Shown in pieces: positions 25,239 to 35,546 of a stretch of 64,000 nt of DNA. This DNA comes from Moniliophthora roreri (Eukaryota; Basidiomycota; Agaricomycetes; Agaricales; Marasmiaceae). Location: contig LATX02000187.1 of the NCBI GenBank assembly GCA_001466705.2, positions 1-64,000 of the forward strand. Reading direction: 5' to 3'. A program made the position numbers and the translations under genes. Each line of letters opens with the position of its first letter. Within the stretch, counting starts at the first letter, position 1. The notes beneath the pieces were generated by a model. The model did not search any database and was not told the DNA's origin. It was given only the letters and a program-made list of their open reading frames with translations.

Positions 25239-26049
25239 TCATTCGGAAGCTCTGGGCCTTCGTGAAAGTCGCTCCTCATCCTCATCCTCCTCCTGGAGCT
25301 CAGAGGTCGATTTCTTACGCTTTTTGTTATTGGCGCTGTCATCGCCCAAAACAGGGAGCTTGATTTTGCGAATGGGATCTTTCTCCTGCGATTTCAGCTG
25401 CTCTTCATGCTGAAGCGCTCGGGAGAATGAATCCAAGAACCACGAAGAGTCGTCGAGCTTCTTCAGTTTTGCATTGACCACGTCCTGATTCACGTATTTG
25501 GAAGGCTCGAGATACCGCGCTAGGAGGAGATGGAGCTCCGGTTGATGCTCTAGGGCGTCCCCCGGGAGTGCGAGTTTTGCCTGTTTGGCCATCCATTTTT
25601 CGAGTAGATCAATCTTCTTATTGTCACCGCCCTTCGCGTCCGACGATCCAAGTCCATGCCAAGAATCATACACTCGAGCAATTTGGCTCTCGACGTCTCT
25701 GTTGCTGAGCTCATGCCTGCCATGCATAAGTGTTACCCAGCAGAGGACATGGTAGAAGGACTCCAAGTCATCAGCAAGTATATGGTTCACTTCCCCAGGT
25801 TTGTGCGAGAGCAGTCTTGCGGACATGAATTGCCAGGTTCCCTAATTAGTAGAGTGAATGGAGGGGTCGCAAGAGAGGAAAGAAGAGCTACGGACAGTTC
25901 TTTCGAGAGTTCTGGGCGCTGAAGAGTCTAGGGGCTTGCTGAACTCCCAATCAATCAATAACCCTTGGCCTCCGTCCATGACGAGGATGTTGCCAACGCT
26001 GATGTCCCGGTGTAAAATCTTAGCCTTCTCATAGGCGACCTTGTGCGCT
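25239..26049 (-). pseudogene. FunK1-type protein kinase, C-terminal half (copy A)
   Basis: Fungal-specific kinase family FunK1, expanded in mushrooms. Two exons can be joined: KAKILHRDISVGNIL (catalytic HRD with Asp and Asn), LLIDWEFSKPL (DWE in place of DFG), LERT, then GTWQFMSARLLSHKPGEVNH and DDLESFYHVLCWV, ending in a lysine- and acid-rich tail (NKKRKKSTSELQ). The N-terminal half is missing: at 26050 a single N joins this to a phosphotransferase 5' fragment. So the gene may be whole in the organism and broken only in the assembly. Confidence 0.8.
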
Positions 26050-26050
26050 N

Positions 26051-26347
26051 GACCGCGCAAGGGAAGCAATGGTTCTGCCACGGTTTCCGAATTGGGAGGG
26101 TAATGAGCGCCTACGGACTGGAGAGTGCCGAAGACCGTTCTTTCCCTCCCTCATGGTGGATTCTGAGTATTCTCCCATATCCTGACCTTACTATGGCTCA
26201 TTTCTCAGAAAATGCCGCTGGTTATATGCTGGCGAAGTGGCTTTGGTGAGTAGCAGTTCAAAGTTAGGGGTTAAGTGCACATTCTGGTTGTTGACGATAG
26301 GACTATCACTGCCATTATTGACTGGGACGGTACGAGACCAGTTCCGC
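26051..26347 (+). pseudogene. APH-like phosphotransferase fragment (copy 2), bounded by N on both sides
   Basis: Starts inside the unit that in other copies reads QPWTLVVTAQGKQWFCHGFRIGRVM (here from TAQGKQW), continues to ENAAGYMLAKWLW, and after a probable intron reaches NILVVDDRTITAIIDWDGTRPVPR, where the second N (26348) cuts it. The catalytic aspartate loop is present but both ends are missing. The order 5' part then 3' part shows what an unbroken copy looks like. Confidence 0.6.
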
Positions 26348-26348
26348 N

Positions 26349-27033
26349 CTTGGAATGGGTGTTGAGGTCATTCTTGCACACGTATCTGAGGTTTAATAGC
26401 TGAGGAGATTGTGGATCAAGTTCAACCGTGGACATTGGTCGTGACCGCGCAAGGGAAGCAATGGTTCTGCCACGGTTTCCGAATTGGGAGGGTATTGAGC
26501 GCCTACGGACCGGAGAGTGCCGAAGACCGTTCCCTCCCTGTCGGTGGATTCTGAGACTATTCTCCCATATACTGACCTTACTATGGCTCATATCTCAGAA
26601 AATGTCGCTGGGTATATACTGGGGAACTGGCTTTGGTGAGTAGCAGTTCAAAGTTAGGGGTTAAGTGCACATTCTGGTTGTTGACGATAGGACTATCACT
26701 GCCATTATTGACTGGGACGGTACGAGACCAGTTCCGCATCAGAAGGGGGCGATGATGTATCCAGCATGGCTCACAATTGACTTCAATCTGCTGCTCTGTG
26801 GCTGGCACAAAGATTCATCCGCCGAAGAAAACGCAGAGCGAGTCACCCCAGGAGTTTACCAATCACCGTCAGATGTACCTCCGCTCTGTCGACGCTGTCG
26901 GCCGGCCTCAGGTGGGAGGTGGATCGGCTGTACGCGCGGCTCTCACTTATTTCATGCAGTTACTATCGGACTCGTTGTCAAAGTTTGGACGCCCGCTGCG
27001 GCGTGGCGCTTGACGCAAGTCGTGTACGGGTAG
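26349..27033 (+). pseudogene. APH-like phosphotransferase (copy 3), most complete
   Basis: Begins after the N at 26348 with the block gaatgggtgttgaggtc, reads EEIVDQVQPWTLVVTAQGKQWFCHGF, then ENVAGYILGNWLW, an intron-like gap, and then the catalytic loop and IIDWDGTRPVPHQKGAMMYPAWLTIDFNLLL, ending in YG* at 27033. A one- or two-base change near 26840-26860 shifts the frame relative to copy 1 (EENAERVTPGVY instead of EENAEHDSPQES). No start codon region is present, because of the N. Could be a gene broken by assembly or a true pseudogene. Confidence 0.6.
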
Positions 27034-27495
27034 AGTGTAGACTCTGACAATTTCGCAAGCGCTCTGGAAAGTTCTCTCTGATATCGTCTGAGGAGACAGG
27101 GAACACTGAGTAACTCGGAAAGGGAGGAGATTTTAGATAGCACTGGCAGGTGCCTCAGAGATGGGGAGTCCACGCCTAGCGGTGAGGAGTCATCTGGTGA
27201 ACAAACGTCCAGCGAGGAGTTTGGTAAGGAGAAGGACGTACCAGTAGGTGAGAAGGCGGCCCTACCAGTCTACTTTGAGGATGACGGGACACTGCTCCCA
27301 GTCTTGATGACTCCTGACAACTCAAGTTCCTCAGAGGGTAGCGCAGGCATCCAACGCCATGAACTTTTCCTTTGGGAGATCCTCCTGCTTTTTTTTTTCC
27401 TGCTTAGAATAGAAATAATATGAACAAGATTATACATGCAGTGATTTATATTAAGAATATGAGTGGAGTACAACTAAGTATCAAAGAAAAAGACA

Positions 27496-28677
27496 TCAAG
27501 ATTTGGGAGTTCTGGGCTTTCGTAAGGGACGCTCCTCTTCCTCTTTTTCCTCCTCCTCCCCCAGAGCCTCCTCCTGAAGCTCAGAAGTCGTTTTTTTCCG
27601 CTTTCTGGCATTTGCAGCGCTCTTTTCACCCCTCAGATTGGGCAATTTGGGGTCGCGCTCAGGATCCCTTTCCTGCTGGATAAGCTGGTCTTTTTCTCGG
27701 AGTGCCTCAGAAAACCGTTGGCATATCCATTCTGTGTCGTCAAGCTTCTTCAGCTGTGCCAGGGTCTTCTCCGATGGTTCGCCGTCGGACACTTCGTCTT
27801 CGGAATCTTGTGGCGGTTTATTGATGAGATATCGCACGCGAAATACGGATTCGAGTTCGTAGATGAGGCTTCGAAGGGGACCACGAGCTAGCTTTGCTTG
27901 CGTCCTCATATAACGTTGAACTAAATCAAGAATCTTCTTTTCACCGCCCACTGCGTCCGACTCATTTAGTCCGTGCCAAGCATCATAGGCTCGAGCAATC
28001 TGGGTCTCTACGGCTTTAACGGCAAGTCCATGTCTGCCATGCATGAGCGTGACCCAGCAGAGGACGTGATAGAAAGACTCCAAATCATCAGCAAGGACAT
28101 GATTCGCCTCGCCCGGCTCGTGCGAGAGGAGATTGCCAGACATGAATTGCCATGTGCCCTAATAATATTCAGTCGAGCATCAAATACTACAAAGAAAGAT
28201 TGACATACCGTGCGCTCTGTCAGTCGGGCTTTAGACGAGTCTAAAGGCTTGCTGAACTCCCAGTCAATCAACAGCCCGTCCCCTTCATCCGTGATGAGTA
28301 TGTTACCAACACTGATGTCTCGATGTAAAATCTTAGCTTGTTCGTAGGCCCCCTTGTNTAGTAGAGCATTGAGCACATCGAAACAAGCGACGTACCATGA
28401 TTTCATACATTTCCAACTCCCCATCGACATCCGTTCCGTGCCCCACCTCGTAAAATTGTTGCTTCATGAACCTCCCGGTCCGGGGGGTAACTTGAGGAAG
28501 AAAGTCGTCCAAAAACTTTTTTGGCTCGATCGGTCCCACAAACTTGTGCTTCATTTCTGTTCCAACTTTTACCATCCTCTTGTCTTGCTCGACATGGAGA
28601 GAGGTGTACGGAACAACGCTACGAAGAGTAGTCCGTTTGGCTGGGGTAGTAAAGATAGAATTCTGAGGCGTACTCAT
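27496..28677 (-). pseudogene. FunK1-type protein kinase with collapsed middle (copy B)
   Basis: N-terminus at 28677 (MSTPQNSIFTTPAKRTTLRS) reads through GPIEPKKFLDDFLP and ELEMYEIM to a single N at 28358. It then continues as AYEQAKILHRDISVGNIL, LLIDWEFSKPLDSS, GTWQFMSGNLLSHEPGEANH, DDLESFYHVLCWVTLMHGRH and a basic tail ending PRTPKS. FunK1 proteins are usually 600-900 residues; here only about 110 residues precede the HRD loop, so several hundred residues (the N lobe) must be missing at the N. The start and stop are both present. It converges with phosphotransferase copy 3. Confidence 0.8.
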
Positions 28678-28880
28678 GATAAGAAGGTGGGGGCCTTGGA
28701 ATGGGTGTTGAGGTCATTCTTGCACACGTATCCGAGGTTTAATAGCTGAGGAGATTGTGGATCAAGTTCAACCGTGGACATTGGTCGTGACCGCGCAAGG
28801 GAAGCAATGGTTCTGCCACGGTTTCCGAATTGGGAGGGTAATGAGCGCCTACGGACTGGAGAGTGCCGAAGGCCGTTCTT
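28467..28880. repeat. Segmental duplication, FunK1 5' end plus promoter (copy 1)
   Basis: Almost identical to 30617-31030, from catgaacctcccggtcc to gagtgccgaaggccg. The first ~115 bp also match 30205-30318. The block covers the FunK1 N-terminus, the shared divergent promoter and the first part of the phosphotransferase. Confidence 0.9.
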
Positions 28881-28950
28881 TCCCTTCCTGATTCTGAGAC
28901 TATTCTCCCATATACTGACCTTCCTATGGCTCATATCTCAGAAAATGTCG
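28691..28950 (+). pseudogene. APH-like phosphotransferase 5' fragment (copy 4a)
   Basis: Same 5' block as the other copies (QPWTLVVTAQGKQWFCHGFRIGRVMSAYG), starting directly upstream of the FunK1 start on the opposite strand. It breaks off near 28950 at ENVAG, where unrelated sequence (a fragment of the aminopeptidase gene) begins. Confidence 0.6.
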
Positions 28951-28959
28951 CTGGGGTTA

Positions 28960-29075
28960 GGGGTTCGATGTTCCCGTCTTTGAGGATGGCCTCAGCGAAG
29001 TGATGTTCGTAGCAAAATAAAAGTATCTGGGGGGTTAATGAAGGTCGCATTTGAATTTGATATGTCTGAACCATG
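28960..29075 (+). pseudogene. Fragment of the aminopeptidase gene (exon 1 end, intron 1, exon 2 start)
   Basis: Matches 31390-31510 of the leukotriene-A4-hydrolase gene: gaggatggcctcagcgaagt, the intron 1 words gcaaaataaaagtatctgg, and the exon 2 start (gaaggtc...ttcgat/ttgat). The intron is included, so this is a DNA-level copy, not a retrocopy. Identity is visibly lower than in the kinase repeats, suggesting an older event. Confidence 0.7.
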
Positions 29076-29374
29076 AATACCGGCTGCATTGATATTTTAC
29101 TCATCAGGGAGATGGTTGAGGACCCAGGAAGCAGCTGGGGAGCTATGGTAGATGTCGCGCATTCTTAGCTTCTAGTATCTATATCTACCTCTAATTTTAA
29201 TCAACGAATTTGACATCTATGGCTATGTCTATGATAATGTCAAGTCTAATTCATCCAAAGATCTAAATCTTTCTGCGCCATCCCATGAGCTCCAGCAAGC
29301 GAGGTCATTCGCAAGCTGTCCATGTTCTACCCTCCAAAACGGCTCTCCGCAGGGGTCCTAGTGGCGGCTGAGAG

Positions 29375-29644
29375 TACACCTCCAGCCAAGTATCGTCAGA
29401 TGTACCTCCGCTCTGTCGACGCCGCCTCAGATGGAAAGTGGACTGGCTGTACACGCGACTCTCACTTATTTCATGCAGTCCCTATTGGGCTCGTTCGGAC
29501 GTCCGCTGCGGTATGGCACTTGACGCAAGTCGTGTATGAGTGTAGACCCCGACGATCTCGCAAGCGCTCTGGAAAGTTCTCTCTGATATCGTCTGAGGAG
29601 ACAGGAAACAGTGACGAACTCGGAAAGGGAGGAATCTTTTATGT
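29375..29644 (+). pseudogene. APH-like phosphotransferase 3' fragment (copy 4b)
   Basis: Same as the tail of copy 1 (KYRQMYLRSVDAASDGKWTGC ...), but the catalytic loop and the DWDG motif are gone; the sequence before 29375 is unrelated. This copy cannot be catalytic. Confidence 0.6.
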
Positions 29645-29923
29645 AGCGAATGGCGGCGAGGAGTCATCTAGTGAACAATGGTCTGGCGCTGAGGAGCCTT
29701 CCGACAAAGGACCGTCCAGGAAGGACGTACTGGTAGTAGGGTGAGAAGGCGGCCCTACCAGTTCACTTTGAGGAAGATGAGACACTGCTCCTAGTTTTGA
29801 TGATTTCAAACGACTCAAGTTCCTGTGAGTCTGCCGATTCATAGCGCAGGCATCCAGTGCCATAAACTTTTCCTTTAAATGAGAGATCCTCCTGCTTAGG
29901 ATAGCAATCATACAAACAAGAGT
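29383..29923. repeat. Segmental duplication, copy B of the ~535 bp block
   Basis: Partner of 24583-25115. At its right end the match stops near atcatacaaacaaga and FunK1 sequence on the minus strand begins, so the breakpoint lies close to 29923. Confidence 0.9.
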
Positions 29924-29929
29924 GGCCTG

Positions 29930-30318
29930 CTGTGTTGCTTTCTCAAAAGGACCTTTGTCACTGTCGTCGAAACCGTCATGAGAAGTCCCGGCTGGTGCTC
30001 CCAATTGGCGTCGTCAGACTGCCCCGAAGTGTTGATAAGTTTGAGATCGGGACAGTACTTGGCCGAATGCTTCATCTAGGAGGTACTCAGAGAATTAATA
30101 GAGCATTGAGCACATCGAAACAAGCGACGTACCATGATTTCATACATTTCCAACTCCCCATCGACATCCGTTCCGTGCCCCACCTCGTAAAATTGTTGCT
30201 TCATGAACCTCCCGGTCCGGGGGGTAACTTGAGGAAGAAAGTCGTCCAAAAACTTTTTTGGCTCGATCGGTCCCACAAACTTGTGCTTCATTTCTGTTCC
30301 AACTTTTACCATCCTCTT
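29930..30318 (-). pseudogene. FunK1-type kinase fragment, N-terminal region (copy C)
   Basis: Reads KRMVKVGTEMKHKFVGPIEPKKFLDD, then after an intron KYCPDLKLINTSGQSDDANWEHQPG. It is then cut: after HQPG the frame goes to SHDGFDDSDKGPFEKATQQA and into the duplicated block. The start codon side is cut by the N at 30319. No kinase core is present. Confidence 0.65.
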
Positions 30319-30319
30319 N

Positions 30320-30827
30320 ATGAAGAACTCTGTACGAGTAAAATCGTTGTAGACGACACCGGATTCTTTGGTATAGGCAGAGATGTCAGGCTTGAGAAGT
30401 CCCGGCTGGTGCTCCCAATTGGCGTCGTCAGACTGCCTCGAACTATTGATAAGCCTAAGATCGGGACAGTACTTGCCCAAGGACTTCATCTAAGAGGTAA
30501 TCAGAGTATCAGCACAGTGTTGAGCACATGAGACAAGCTACGCACCATAGGTTTGTACATATGTTCCTCTTTTTGAATTTTCTGGTCGTGCCCTGCGTCG
30601 TAAAGCTGCTGCTTCATGAACCTCCCGGTCCGGGGGGTAACTTGAGGAAGAAAGTCGTCCAAAAACTTTTTTGGCTCGATCGGTCCCACAAACTTGTGCT
30701 TCATTTCTGTTCCAACTTTTACCATCCTCTTGTCTTGCTCGACATGGAGAGAGGTGTACGGAACAACGCTACGAAGAGTAGTCCGTTTGGCTGGGGTAGT
30801 AAAGATAGAATTCTGAGGCGTACTCAT
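30320..30827 (-). pseudogene. FunK1-type kinase N-terminal fragment (copy D)
   Basis: Start at 30827 (MSTPQNSIFTTPAKRTTLRS), exon 1 to about 30550, then exon 2 with KYCPDLRLINSSRQSDDANWEHQPG and SAYTKESGVVYNDFTRTEFF, ending at the N (30319). The rest of the kinase is missing. After the N another copy (C) starts in the middle of its first exon, so two different genes have been joined there. Confidence 0.7.
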
Positions 30828-31030
30828 GATAAGAAGGTGGGGGCCTTGGAATGGGTGTTGAGGTCATTCTTGCACACGTATCCGAGGTTTAATAGCTGAG
30901 GAGATTGTGGATCAAGTTCAACCGTGGACATTGGTCGTGACCGCGCAAGGGAAGCAATGGTTCTGCCACGGTTTCCGAATTGGGAGGGTAATGAGCGCCT
31001 ACGGACTGGAGAGTGCCGAAGACCGTTCTT
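30617..31030. repeat. Segmental duplication, FunK1 5' end plus promoter (copy 2)
   Basis: Partner of 28467-28880. The two differ at only a few positions over about 410 bp, including non-coding bases between the divergent genes. Confidence 0.9.
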
Positions 31031-31140
31031 TCCCTTCCTGTCGGTGGACTTTCCAGAACGAGACTATTCTCCCATATACTGACTCATAGCTCACATTTAA
31101 GAGAATGTAGTTGAGTATATACTGGCGAACTGGCTTTGGT
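30841..31140 (+). pseudogene. APH-like phosphotransferase 5' fragment (copy 5)
   Basis: Same 5' block as copies 2-4 (QPWTLVVTAQGKQWFCHGFRIGRVM), then TGGCTTTGGTGAGTAGCAG as in the others. After this it runs into the promoter of the aminopeptidase instead of the catalytic exon. Truncated. Confidence 0.55.
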
Positions 31141-31298
31141 GAGTAGCAGTTCACTGTGCGTGGTTTCGCTGCCGGCGGCAAATATTGCCACGTGGTCACG
31201 GCCATCGATCGACGAGTTCGACCCGGAACTTTGCTTTTTTGGCAGCGTTGTCCACTCTCCTACTTACCGGCGAAGACCCACTGACAAGATCTTTGAAC

Positions 31299-33953
31299 AT
31301 GTCGGATCCTACAACACAGTCGAACTACCACCAAATCCAGACGAAGCATCTTTCATTCGACTGGGCGCTGGACTTTACCAAGCAATCGATTGTAGGCTCT
31401 GCGACTCACGATCTTGTCGTCCTTGAAGACGGCGTCAGCGAAGTAATGTTCGTGGCAAAATAAAAGTATCTGGGAGGGCTAACGAAGGTCACCTTTAGAT
31501 TCGATACATCTGATCTGGACCTTCATCGGATTGAGGTGGAGGGAAAGGAAGTCAAAGTATGTTGGCTCCATCGATACCAGACAGCGAATCTTCTGACAAA
31601 TGGGTTCAGTATGAGCTCAAGGCAAAACACGAAGTCATGGGCTCTGCATTGCACATTCCTCTTCCTTCTGGGCTCAAGAAAAATTCAATAATCAAAGTCA
31701 CAGTTAACTACCAAACTACCAAAGCCTCTACTGCTTTGCAATGGTTGGATAAGCAGTATGTATCGTCATGTACCACCAATATTGTATGCTGATATTCTCC
31801 CGCGCCCAAGGCAAACACAAGGGAAATCATTCCCGTATCTCTTCAGTCAGTGCCAACCGATCTACGCGCGTGCGCTAGCGCCTGTTCAAGGTAAGTACAG
31901 CTCAAACAACGACCATTATTGCATTATCGACATTTCAATTCCAGATACACCTTCTGTAAAGATTGTGAGCTGAACAATATCTCATGAACACCGCCCTTTT
32001 CTTAACCGTTCGCTCAGACTTACAGTGCCAACGTCACATCCGTTCTCCCAGCTCTCATGTCTGCTATACGAACAAGCCCTCCAGCCGACGGTCCAGCTCA
32101 CGATGGAAAAGTAATTGGAAATGATGCAGTGACCTACAGCTACAAGCAACCAATTCCCATCCCATCGTACTTGATTGCAATTGCATCTGGGAACGTTGTC
32201 TATCGTGCCTTCCCACGTCTGGAAGATAAGGAATGGACATCTGGTGTATGGACAGAGCCCGAATTGATTGATTCTGCTTATTGGGAATTCAGCGAAGATA
32301 CCGCCAGGTGCGAACCCTTCCTTATTATGATCTCATGATTGACAATCGCGAAGGTTCTTGGCAGCAGAGGAAAAGATCTCGGGACCGTACCGATTTGGAG
32401 TTTATGATTTACTCGTATTACCTCCATCATTCCCTTATGGTGGCATGGTAAGCTCCATTCCATTCTATGACGTTTTGAGTTCGACTTTTGCTCCAGGAAA
32501 ACGCCTGCCTCACGTTTTTGACTCCAAGTCGGTCTCCTTTTAAGTCTGCTCTTTGTTGAGACTGACCGTCATATGAACAGCCTTGTTGACTGGCGACCGC
32601 ACTCTCGTGGATGTCATCGCCCATGAACTCACTCATTCATACTTTGGGAACGGCGTAACGTTCGTCTTGACCCTGGTCTCTGTTTCTCATCATACTCACA
32701 TCCAGCTAACCAGACATGCCCACGCCTCTCACTTCTGGCTAATTGAAGGATGGACGACCTATATCGAACGACTGTTATTGCAAGTTATTCATTCCCCAGC
32801 TGATCGAGGATTCTCTTTCTTGATTGGGTATAAAGGTCTCCAAGACGATCTCCAGCTATATGTCAATCGACCCAAGTATCAACGGCTGGTCATTGAGTTT
32901 GAGAAGGGTGAAGATCCCGATGACGCGTATAGTGAGACCGTCTCTGTACCTCGTGTTCCAGGATCTCATTTTCTGTAGGTCGTGTGCCATACGACAAGGG
33001 GGCCAATCTTATTTTACATCTTGGTATGCGCTATCATTGCTATGATGATTTGAACCAGGATGCTGATACTACGTCATACAGAACAGACACTGGGAGGTCT
33101 GGAAGTATTCCTTCCGTATATTCGCGACTATGTCGAAACCTTCATGGGCAAGAGTATTACCACGCAGCAGTGGAAGGAACATTTGTATGAGTACTACCAA
33201 AAGAATGGCGGTGAACAGAAGATCAAGGCTCTTGATAGCATCGATTGGAATGTATGGCGAACTCTCTCTGTTATTTATTGCACACGTGCTGAATTCAGTG
33301 TTCGGTAGGCCTGGTTCTATGGTGAAGGTACAGAACTCCCCGTAAAAATGGAATACGACACTTCGCTCGCAAAATCAGCATACGATCTTGCAGAGCGATG
33401 GCAGACATCTGCTTCGATCGATATCTCGAGACTCGAATTCAAAGAGACCGATCTTGATGGCTTCAACTCCAATCAGAAGGGTGCGTCTCAACATAGTCAT
33501 GCCAAACTCCAGTTTCTCATTTTTATCTCTATCTGCAGTTGTTTTCCTGGAACGTCTCCAAGGCCTCAAACCTCTCCCGTCATCCCACCTCTTCCACCTC
33601 GCATCGCTATACAAACTATCTTCAACCCCCAATGCCGAGATCCGTCTGCGATTCTACCAACTCGCCCTTGAGGACCCTTCAACAGAGGCTGCGAAGAAAT
33701 TCGCAGAAGAAGCCTCGAGGTGGGTTATCGGTGATGGAACTGGGATGGTTGTAGGGCGTATGAAGTTCTGTCGTGACGTTTTCCGTGCGGTGTTCAAGGT
33801 TGATCAGGATCTGGCAATCAAGGCGTTCCAGAAGGAGAAGAATTCGTTCCATCCTATTGCGAGGCGGTTGATTGAGAAGGTGTGTATCTCTTGTAGTCGT
33901 TCTCAAGGTCCAAGCTGAATGCGCTTTCATTTCAGGACTTGAAACTTGTGTAA
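31299..33953 (+). CDS. Leukotriene A4 hydrolase-type M1 aminopeptidase
   Basis: Zinc aminopeptidase/epoxide hydrolase of family M1 (yeast Lap2 type), cytosolic. Roughly a dozen exons, plus strand. The start at 31299 (MSDPTTQSNYHQIQ) leads to HLSFDWALDFTKQSIVGSATHDL; intron 1 is 31443-31487. Seen: substrate motif GGMENACLTF split by an intron, zinc site HELTHSYFGN (HExxH), 18 residues later FWLIEGWTTYIERL with the third ligand Glu (most relatives have WLNEGW; here N is I), PYDKGANLI, YIRDYVETF, then the C-terminal helical domain (AEIRLRFYQLALEDPS) and final DLKLV. All zinc ligands are present and it appears intact. Its 3' end faces the Arf-GAP gene, 103 bp away. Confidence 0.92.
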
Positions 33954-34056
33954 ATAAGTTATTAATGTCGAGCAAACCGGGGTGGATAGCAGTTAAAGGA
34001 ACAAACATGTAACATACAAAATGACCGTAAGTTACTCTACAGGTCCAGTATCATGG

Positions 34057-35445
34057 TTACTTGAATCCACCCCAAATATCTCCAAATACATCATCTTTTT
34101 TCTGCGCCGGTGCAGCTGTTGAGAAGGACCCAAATGGATCCTGTTGAGCACCGCCAAGACTTCCCCCTCCCCACATGTCATTGCTACTGGCAAACAAATT
34201 GGGCTGCTGTGTCGTGGGTGGTGAGGGCGCAGTAGGATTAGCCCACACATTAGGCTGGGCGGGAGGTGCCGCTGCCCCCCATCCCGAGTTGACGCCCCAC
34301 ATACCAACGCCGGTGTTACCCATCATACTCGTTGACTGCGTAGGAGCAGTGTGATTAGAAGCAGGAGCGGCCGCCCATGGTGAGGTTTGGGCTGCCATGC
34401 CACCGAATTGACCGAACCCGCTTTGCATAGCGGGATGGGGAGCAGCGGGTGTAGAAAAGAGAGAGAGGATATCTTGTTTGACATCCTTCTTGGGGACTTG
34501 ACCGGTTGGGCTAGTGTTACCAGGAGAAGGCGAAACAGAGGCTGGCGCGTGGAAGTCGAGGGAAAAGAGATCATTCTCTGGTGCCTTTGGGGGAGTAGGA
34601 GCTGCTGCTGCTGCAGCAGGGGGTGCAGGCTGAGCAGAAGAGGGTGCGGGTGCACGAGGATGATGCTGATTCACGAGTCCAGCCGAGAGAAGTTGGTGAC
34701 CTTGAGGCTGTCTGGTGGTGACTGGCGGCGCAGGATTACGTGATGATAAGCTATTGGTAGGGGTATGTGTGCTTCGAGGTGGTGGTTGCTGAGTAGGTAG
34801 TTCTGCAGCGGCAGGAGGTGGTGCTGATTGTTTACCATCGAGTACAGATGGGTTGCTGGGTGGGGGTCCTTCCATAGCCCAACGTCTCGATTCGTATTTT
34901 GAGCGTATGAAAGATTCCATTTTACTAGTGTTCCCGTCAATAGCTGCCTTTTGAAAGGAATATATGTCACGTACTGATCAGGAGGAATATGCCCGGCTTT
35001 CAGATGTGCTTCCCAGTACAAATTGGCCAAACGATTACCCCACTTTTGAATCGACTGGAGCGAAACTACCTGGTCAGAAGGTGTATGTACATAAAGGCGC
35101 GGTCACGAACCTCCATCTGCTCTGGGGTCCACTTATCGAGATCAACAGATTTGACCTTGCTGATGTGCGTGCCCATCCCACGATGTATGCCAGAACACCG
35201 TATACACAGAAAAACGCCTCTAGAACGACATGAGAGTCGAAACGAGTATATTGCAGACAGACTTACAAATTCCAGGATGCCCATCTGGGATCTGTAAATT
35301 GCCAGTTGGTACAGCACGGAGGGTACATGTTCGTAGACATACCATTTCTTTTACAGTCGGCACAGACCTTGTTATCCGGTTGCTTGACCAGTTCCCTCAA
35401 AACCTTTGCATGTCTCTCCGTCGTGGCCTTGTCTGGGCGAGACAT
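34057..35445 (-). CDS. Arf GTPase-activating protein (Age2/SMAP-like)
   Basis: Stimulates GTP hydrolysis on Arf small GTPases in Golgi/endosome coat cycles. Exons seen (minus): 35343-35445, a 25 nt exon 35267-35291, one ending at 35219, then further exons to a stop at 34057. Start [19 protein letters not shown]. The zinc finger is CADCKRN...CIRCSGIHR, with the arginine finger in [14 protein letters not shown], then [22 protein letters not shown] and [16 protein letters not shown]. The C-terminal 250 residues are P/A/Q/G-rich with several DPFG/SPW-like and N-rich words ([20 protein letters not shown]), as in SMAP/Age2 tails. Probably intact. Confidence 0.92.
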
Positions 35446-35546
35446 AAGGAGGTGATAGTGGTTGTTGGGAGTAAGTTTTGGTTCACTGCCACGCTTCCTA
35501 TGGTAAGTGTCCTTTTCGGGAACGACCCTGACCACACCTGTTCCTC
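35446..35546. promoter_or_regulatory. 101 bp bidirectional promoter, Arf-GAP / UCH
   Basis: The start codons of two divergent genes are only 101 bp apart, so both promoters and 5' UTRs are packed in this interval or overlap the opposite gene. No TATA box is obvious. Confidence 0.6.
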
